This document shows positions 57,664 through 64,000 of a stretch of 64,000 nucleotides of DNA, one piece after another; position 1 is the first letter of the stretch; every line of letters starts with the position of its first letter. Both the position numbers and the translations under genes were made by a program. The DNA is from Areca catechu. Taxonomy: Eukaryota; Streptophyta; Magnoliopsida; Arecales; Arecaceae. The notes beneath the pieces are model-generated. The model did not search any database, was not told the DNA's origin, and saw only the letters and a program-made list of their open reading frames with translations. The stretch is taken from positions 36,068,449 to 36,132,448 of the forward strand of contig CM038052.1 of the NCBI GenBank assembly GCA_021397845.1, given 5' to 3'.

Positions 57664-60105
57664 TCACCAATAATTCCCACAAGAACACTCTCCATTCTTA
57701 AAATGATGAAACCGCTTAACATCTCTGACAATTATCTCTCTACCAGCTGCCATTGACATGAACATGATCGCAGCATGGCAATCCCCACAAATTCTCAAGT
57801 TCTTAAGAACTCTAACTGTGGCCCCAGCAGACAATTTCATAAGCCCATATCCTACAGCTAACTTCTCACTGTGAGTAGATAATGCATATTCCTTTTTCTT
57901 AGGATCAACATCCTGCAGAACAAACTTGGTATCAGGGACATATCCCAGCTTCCTCATCTTGACTCCAAGTATCTCAAGGAATTTGTACACTTCCTGCACC
58001 TCAGGGTGTCTTGCATCATTGACAAGGAAAACATGAACCTTATTTGCAACTTCAATCCAGCTGCATCCAGGCTCCTTCTTCACCCCACGATCCTTCATCA
58101 ATTTCCTAACCCTCACGACATCTTCCCACTGCCCAAGGGCAGCATAGATGTTGGATAAAAGGACATATGTCCCATCATGATGTGGTATCATCTTAAAGAG
58201 CTGCTCCGCTGCATAAATTCCAAGATCCATGTCCCCATGCATTCTGCAGCCTGATAGAACAACCTCCCAAATACATGGGCCTGCCTCAAAGGGCATTGAT
58301 TTAATTACATCCCTAGCTTCTCCAATACGCCCAGCCCTGCCTAGTAAATCTATCAACCGGGCATAATGATCTTCCCCTGGGCTAATGCCATAATCACATT
58401 TCATGGATTCAAAGTACCGAAAGCCTTCATCTACTAAGCCCGCATGATTGCAGGCTGACAGGACAGATAGGAAAGAGATGCGATCTGGAAATATACCCCC
58501 CCCAATCATGTGGTCGAAAAGCTCAATTGCCTCTCTCCCATGTCCATGATGCCCAAGGGCAGCAATCATTGCATTCCAAGATACAGAGTCCACATTGGGC
58601 ATCACAAGGAACATGAGGTGTGCTTCCTCCAGTGCTCCACACTTTGCATACATCGTCAAAAGAGCATTTCCAGCCGAGTTGCTTGATTCATAACCAAACT
58701 GGATGAGCTGTGCATGGAGCTGCCGCCCATGCTCTAATGCTCCAATATCACCACATGCAGCAACTGTGCTTGCATATGTATAGTCACAAGGCTTGGTGCC
58801 CTCAGCCCTCATTCGATTGAACAACTTCAGCCCTTCCTCAGCAAGCCCATTGTGTACAAACCCCGAGATCATCACCATCCATGCCAACTCATTCTTATGA
58901 GGCATAACCTGAAAAATTGCAAGTGCATCATCAATGCGACCACAATTCAGATATCCTGTCAAGATGGCATTCCATGAAACGGGATCTTTTCTTTTAATAT
59001 CATCAAAAATTATTTTTGCAACATCGATCTTTCCGCACTTCGAGTATAGGGTGACCAACACATTCTTGATGGGCAATGCTGATTCAGGATCGAAGTCAGG
59101 CCCTAAACGAATGACGTGGGCATGAACAGCTTTTCCATGATTGAAAAGCTCAGCATTCGCACAAGCACTGAGCACACTTGTGTAAGTGAACTCATCAAGC
59201 GGGATACCAATTGAATTCATCCTTCTAAACATCTCCAATGCTTCTGAAAAAAGCCCACAATGCAAATATCCCGAAATCATTGCGTTCCAAACGACATCAA
59301 ACCTTCCTTCCATCTCGTCAAAAACTCGGCGAGCTTCATTTATATCACCTTTCCTGACATAGCCGACAACCATTGTGGTCCAAGTGAGCTCATCTCTCTC
59401 GACCATTCTATCAAACAGCTCCCTAGCAATGACCGCTGCCTCAGGGGAATCGCACCTGAAGTACAGAGCAATTAAGGCATTTAAAACAGGGATGACGTGC
59501 TCCGTGCCGGACTTCACCACGGCGCAATGGAGCTGCCAGCAATGATCGAGTTCAAGACTAATGATGGCGGCTGCGGCGCTGAGAACTCCGGTGAAGGTGT
59601 AGTTGTCCGGCCGGAAGTCATCCCGGAGCATGTCGCGGAAGATGGCGAGGGCCAGCAGGCCGTCACCGGCGCGGGCATAGCCGGAGATCATGGCATTGTA
59701 GAAGACAGTATCCCGGGCAGGAAGAGGGATGCAATCGAAGAGGCGGCGAGCGAGGGGGAGGCGGCCGGCGGCGGCGTAGGCGTTGACGAGGGAGGTGGCT
59801 GCAGCGGCATTGGCAGGGGCGGCGGCGTCGAAGAGGTGGCGGGCGGAGGGGAGGTCGCCGGCCTTGGCGTAGAGGTCCACAAGGCGGTTGAGGATGTGGG
59901 CGCGAGGCTTGAAACCGGAGGCGAGGATGTGGGCGTGGAGGGCGCGGAGGCGGAGGAGGAGGGGGGAGAGGACGGCGACGGCGGCGGCGGCTTTGGGGAG
60001 GGCCGCGGCGAGGAGTTGGAGGTGGGTGGCGAAGCGGCTGGCGAGTTTGTGGACATCGAAGGGTTGGAGGGAGAGGAGAGGAGTAGAGGGAGACGATGGG
60101 GGCAT
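57664..60105 (-). CDS. PPR protein, PLS class with E and DYW domains (At1g25360/OTP90-like)
   Basis: Single open frame of 813 codons without introns, typical of plant PPR genes. The N-terminus (about 45 residues) is rich in A, L, S and lacks acidic residues early, fitting an organelle transit peptide. PPR motifs of P, L and S type fill about residues 55-610 (NAMISGYARAGDGLLALAIF, SWNAILTGYLNCGRIDDALA and others). The E/E+ region starts near 610, with PGCSWIEV at 679. The DYW domain ends the protein: zinc/catalytic HSE (745-747), CGDC (773-776), HH (800-801), CSC (807-809), final NYW instead of DYW. Such proteins bind organelle transcripts and DYW domains carry out C-to-U editing. Motif order and sequence match Arabidopsis At1g25360 (OTP90, a mitochondrial editing factor), but orthology is my inference. 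ATG 60105 is the first in frame before the transit-like region. Confidence 0.93.
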   Translation of the reverse strand: MPPSSPSTPLLSLQPFDVHKLASRFATHLQLLAAALPKAAAAVAVLSPLLLRLRALHAHILASGFKPRAHILNRLVDLYAKAGDLPSARHLFDAAAPANAAAATSLVNAYAAAGRLPLARRLFDCIPLPARDTVFYNAMISGYARAGDGLLALAIFRDMLRDDFRPDNYTFTGVLSAAAAIISLELDHCWQLHCAVVKSGTEHVIPVLNALIALYFRCDSPEAAVIARELFDRMVERDELTWTTMVVGYVRKGDINEARRVFDEMEGRFDVVWNAMISGYLHCGLFSEALEMFRRMNSIGIPLDEFTYTSVLSACANAELFNHGKAVHAHVIRLGPDFDPESALPIKNVLVTLYSKCGKIDVAKIIFDDIKRKDPVSWNAILTGYLNCGRIDDALAIFQVMPHKNELAWMVMISGFVHNGLAEEGLKLFNRMRAEGTKPCDYTYASTVAACGDIGALEHGRQLHAQLIQFGYESSNSAGNALLTMYAKCGALEEAHLMFLVMPNVDSVSWNAMIAALGHHGHGREAIELFDHMIGGGIFPDRISFLSVLSACNHAGLVDEGFRYFESMKCDYGISPGEDHYARLIDLLGRAGRIGEARDVIKSMPFEAGPCIWEVVLSGCRMHGDMDLGIYAAEQLFKMIPHHDGTYVLLSNIYAALGQWEDVVRVRKLMKDRGVKKEPGCSWIEVANKVHVFLVNDARHPEVQEVYKFLEILGVKMRKLGYVPDTKFVLQDVDPKKKEYALSTHSEKLAVGYGLMKLSAGATVRVLKNLRICGDCHAAIMFMSMAAGREIIVRDVKRFHHFKNGECSCGNYW

Positions 60106-60216
60106 TCCCTCCCCTCGGCGCGCGCGAATGGGCTCCGTGGATTGGAGCTTGGAGGACGAAAAAAATTGACCGTTGCTAATGATTGATTGAAGGTTGCGAT
60201 TTTTTTTCTTTATTTT

Positions 60217-60223
60217 TTTTATA
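60217..60223 (-). promoter_or_regulatory. TATA-box candidate of the PPR gene
   Basis: TATAAAA on the minus strand, about 110 bp upstream of the ATG, next to a poly(T)/poly(A) tract (60230-60255 on the plus strand). Spacing would allow a leader of about 80 bp. Confidence 0.4.
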
Positions 60224-60259
60224 AAGCAAAAGAAAAAGAAAAAAAAAAAAAAAGGTTGG

Positions 60260-62485
60260 GAGAATAAATTCCGTAGCTACGTCCCATGTTTCAAATTTAT
60301 ACAACCTTTTTCTATAATTAGCTAGTAGAACGAAAATAAAAAATTATCAAATTTGTATAGTATTTTTTTCACTGGTTAGTAAAATGAAAATAAGGATTAC
60401 CGTCTTAGCGATAAGGTTGTGACTGTTGGTGTGATAAATTAATCATGCATTTTATTTTTAACTTAATTAACAAGCTTGGTATAAAGCAGGCAAGATTTAT
60501 TGATTTTATTTTGTATAAAATTTATTAAAAAATTTAATTTAAATTATTAAAATGATAACCCGGTTGATAGAGATTTTATCTTATTTTTAACTAATTATAG
60601 ATTTGAGACAAAATATTTAGTGATATCAAATTGACCTACGCATCAATAGATAAAAAAATTATAAAAAACTGAGCATCTTATATCGAACATTATAAAAAAA
60701 TAATAATAATATAAAATGTATTTGATTTACAACCAAAATTAAAATTAAATTAGGTTGAGATGAAAATCAATTTTATTTATTTATTTATTTTATTACATTA
60801 GATTCTTGCATCAAAATTAGGATTAAAACATGCTTTGGATATTAAAAAAATGTTAGATTAAATTTTAAAAAATTGAAATATGCTTATTTCGTTTAGCATC
60901 GGAATGGAAAAGAAACTTGCTGCGACTAAATGACTAGTATGACAGCCATTCATTCCAATTTCTATTTCATGATTTATTTTTTTTTTAATCAAATATTTTT
61001 TAAAATTATTAATTGAATGTAGGGATGCTTGGCACATGCAATACATTTAATTGAATATATTGATGGTTGTGATTTTTTCCGTGGATCGTTAGCAGATGCA
61101 ATAATCATTGAAGTGATGGATGGTTGGCACATGCAATCATCAAAGATATTCCAATTTCCATGGTACCATGCCCTTTATTTTAAAGAATCAACATCATCTC
61201 TTCCACCTTGGCATCTATGAAGTTCATATTATATTTTTAATTATATTTTTTTAAATGATAGATGTCCTATAGCTTTTTATTGTTTACTCCTGGCACCTGA
61301 GGGTGATTGATATAAGTCTACCATGGGCTTCAACTCCAATGTATCTCGTTTTAGTATTTGAATCTGTCCATTGAAAAATGTTTGTTTGCATTGATGGTAT
61401 ACGCCATATTTCTAAAGTTTGTGCAACTTGGGCATAAATATGTTGCACTTATCTTGTACTTGTTTAGGATCAAGAAAGGAATGTTGAATAATTTTTTATT
61501 CATTATTTGATTAAAAAAATATTTAGAAAGAATAGGTAAAAAAAAAAAAAATAGATCATCCATCCACCTGGATCCATAAATTTATATCCTCCTAATTTGG
61601 AAGAATGCAAGAAGGATGAATGAAATTTATGGATAATAAATTATTATAATGATCAAGTTATCCCTCATAAATAAATATTTTTTAAGTGCTCATGTCTTTT
61701 CATCTATATAAATATCATCTATCCTCTCTCTCCCATTCCTCGTATATCAAAGAAAGATTAAATCATTCTCATTTATCCTTCTATGTTTCATCATGTAGTC
61801 GGAAAGATGGATGAATTTTCCATCCATCCTTTCTTTTTCATCCATCCTTTTTACAATTCTTTCTTCGTACCAGACAAAGTTTTAATGTTAAGTTCAATTT
61901 TCAACTTACTCCTAACTTATCTTATATCACAATATTACATCAAATTTATGAAATTAGAGTTGTGCTGTGGAAACATGGTTGGCCCATAGCCTACAGGTTC
62001 TAAGATTAAAACTTGGCAATGATACTAGAGTGGCTTCCATATGATTTTTCTTTTTTATTTTTAAGAAAATCTCTTATTCTCAAATTCTTTGCTCTTTTGA
62101 TTTTTTTTTTATATTTACATTTTGTGTTTTGAACCATGATTGCCTGTTCTTTTAATTTCTGAACAAGCAATATTTTTGTTGTTTTGCTTTTAAAGACATG
62201 AGTAGACAAAAAAAAATTCTCTATAGTTTTTTGAATATATGAGTATCGAGTAGACCAAAAAAACTGCATTCAATCTTTTTTTTTTTAAAAAAAATCCTTT
62301 TGTCAAGTTTTCTGTTCTTCTGATTTTTAATTCACTTGATTTTTTTATCACTGATTCTCTGTTAGATTGGTTTTTACAGAACCTAAGCAGACAATTTTTG
62401 TTTGTTCTCGGCTCTTTAGTTTTTTGAAGGCACCTGGACAGGAAGGGGATAAAAAAAAAAAGAAAGAAAGAAAAGAAAAAAATAT
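60260..62485. other. AT-rich intergenic region upstream of the PPR gene
   Basis: No convincing gene. Contains a ttatttatttatttta microsatellite (about 60773-60793), two related segments with ttggcacatgcaat (61029 and 61125), and repeated catccatcc motifs at 61557-61850 that could belong to a small transposon remnant. Open frames here (up to 115 codons at 62190-62537) are low-complexity. Confidence 0.5.
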
Positions 62486-62487
62486 GC

Positions 62488-63160
62488 ATGATGATATAGC
62501 AACATGTTGACACGACATTGGTGATCCCCGAGGGCACCGGTGGCCTTGATGACTCCGATGCTCATATGGGATCTTGTCCAAGAATTACTGGAGTTCCCAG
62601 GCTGAGCAAAGCTTTCAGGTCGAGTAGAGCTCCCAGGCGGACAGCGCCTTCGAGTCAAGTAGGGGTGCCAAGCCAAGCAAAGCTCCCAGGCTGAGTAGAG
62701 TTTCCAAGACGGTTAGAGCCTCTCAGGCTGAGTAGAGTCCCCAGGCCAAGCAGAGCTTTCTAAATAGATCATAGCAGACAATAACTCGACAAAGGTTGTT
62801 ATCCCAACAGAAAAGATACGGGCAATCGAATCCCGATACTATAATGAGGGAATTCTGACAACGTAGATTTTGGGAGGCAAAATTTTGCCATCTCAGTCGA
62901 ATCCGTTATGCCTATCAGAAATGAACACCTCATCTGGGAGGCATTCTATCACTACGCAGATCTTGTTCCACAATATTCACCCCTTATATAGGTAAGAGGG
63001 ACCTCCGGCTAAGGTAAGCAAGCTACTACACACTCGTACACTAGTTTTCCAACCCTTCGGTGGTCATTTAGCACAGCTTCGACTGTTACCCAGATCACCA
63101 AACTAACTTGAGCATCGGCATGTCCCTGCCGATATCCCCGACCCGGTGATGTAGCATGAG
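62488..63160. repeat. LTR-like fragment with 30-bp repeats
   Basis: GC content rises sharply between AT-rich flanks. It contains several units of cccaggctgagtagagc-type sequence (62590-62760) and the phrase cttgagcatcggcatgtccctgccgatatccccgacccgg near its end. That resembles the ends of Tat LTRs here (gtatccctgccgggatccctagcccgag in element B near 32900). Probably a solo or truncated LTR; the boundaries and target duplication are not certain. Confidence 0.45.
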
Positions 63161-64000
63161 ATGAATGATTTCTAATTTAGTGGATGATTTAATTTGTTGA
63201 GTAATGATCCCTACGAACACAAACTTAATTCAATCACAAAATGGCAAAGAGTCATATGAAGGGAAAACTAAATAAGGGATAACTCAAATTAGGACTGCAT
63301 GTTTATCCATGAAGATTGGACCTAAGGCTTATGAAACCATCCTATCTAAGGCATAGACCATTCAAAGATTCAGACCTAAGAAATAAGGAGGGTTTTCTTA
63401 CCAATATTGATGTCTCACGCCATTGGTAGGGATTCAATTTCAGCACTCTCGAATTGAGATTGGTACTAAAAACTATCATTCCAAGAGATGCAGACCTCTG
63501 GCTTGAAACGTTCTAAAGGCAAGGCCAACTTCCTCTTCAACTTGTGATCTTGGAGAACCGTAGAAAGAAAAGGGATTAAAGACTTGAGATGACAAGAAAA
63601 ATGAAAGTTACTAAAACTTCAAGGAAGAATAATATGATGGAGTTGGAGGAGATCAAGTGGCTTCATTTAGTGTTTGGAATGTAATCTCCTTGGACTCCTT
63701 GAATTGCAACTGGAGTTGGCATCCCATGATAGTAAGGAATGGCGTCCAAAATTTGCTGTAGAAGCCTCTTTGAAGATTGGAGTTGGCGACCTTGAAGAGA
63801 GGCCTTGGTTGGAATTTGGAAGAACTTCTTTGGATGGTGGTGAGGCATTTTCTAGCTAGAGTATTGGTGGGCTTAAGGAGATACTAGGATGGCTAAAGGA
63901 TGATATTTTGGATCTCGCACTCACTCCTTCTCGGAGGACACATTATATATAACAAGTGGAAGAAAAACTCTTTTGATTTCATTCATCAATAATCTCCTTT
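63161..64000. other. Unassigned region at the window end
   Basis: No gene recognised. Short open frames at 63663-63859 on either strand lack family features. The text (gaattgcaactggagttggc and similar) has a repeat-like character but I cannot assign it. Confidence 0.35.

Noticed and set aside
59497..60186. 229-codon plus-strand frame
   Set aside because: Exact antisense shadow of the GC-rich N-terminal part of the PPR gene; glycine/glutamate-rich low complexity.
63663..63859. 61-codon frames on both strands near the window end
   Set aside because: Too short, overlapping each other, no recognisable motif.
1..64000. tRNA, rRNA or microRNA genes
   Set aside because: No cloverleaf with A/B boxes, no rRNA segments and no convincing miRNA hairpin were noticed. 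The long inverted repeat at 3362-7342 is a transposon palindrome, not a miRNA precursor.

Overview
This is a repeat-dense stretch of a plant nuclear genome, most likely a monocot. A palm is my best guess, but that rests on the general look of the repeats and is weak. The evidence is plant-specific: Tat-lineage Ty3/gypsy and Ty1/copia LTR retrotransposons, CACTA transposase domains of the plant type, HD-ZIP III exons, and a DYW-class PPR gene. The only gene that looks intact and host-functional is the intronless PPR-DYW gene at 57664-60105 (minus), which resembles Arabidopsis At1g25360 (OTP90). Nearly everything else is nested, decayed transposable-element DNA.

Layout. 1-245: retroposon-like tail with poly(A). 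611-19395: probable CACTA (En/Spm) element transcribed from the minus strand. It holds CACTA transposase remnants (1.4-2.8 kb), a captured HD-ZIP III fragment with introns (2785-8325), and subterminal tandem repeats (about 9.15-9.67 and 18.65-19.28 kb). It has been interrupted twice: by a foldback-type element (3362-7342) that landed on a splice donor of the captured gene, and by a pol-less Tat-type retroelement, 'A' (9672-18648). 19.4-24.8 kb: fragments of a LINE-like ORF, a copia element ('D') and an LTR of SIRE type. 24829-33034: 5'-truncated Tat element 'B'. 35481-55474: copia element 'E', with short 190-bp LTRs and a perfect gtgct target duplication. A minus-strand, nearly complete Tat element 'C' (40683-54377, perfect aatat target duplication) sits in its reverse transcriptase, and a further 860-bp insert lies at 39462-40321. 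55.5-57.4 kb and 60.1-64.0 kb: AT-rich flanks of the PPR gene, plus an LTR-like fragment near 62.5-63.15 kb.

The most interesting signals are three. (1) All three Tat elements A, B and C carry, antisense to their own coding strand, the same three-exon gene. Intron positions and the motifs around them are conserved although the sense genes are decayed or absent. (2) The captured HD-ZIP III fragment retains a nearly complete miR165/166 target site that exists only after splicing of its intron. (3) A foldback transposon inserted exactly at a 5' splice site, with the GTAAG donor as its target-site duplication. The coding ORFs inside the LTRs are GC-rich tandem-repeat artefacts, not genes.
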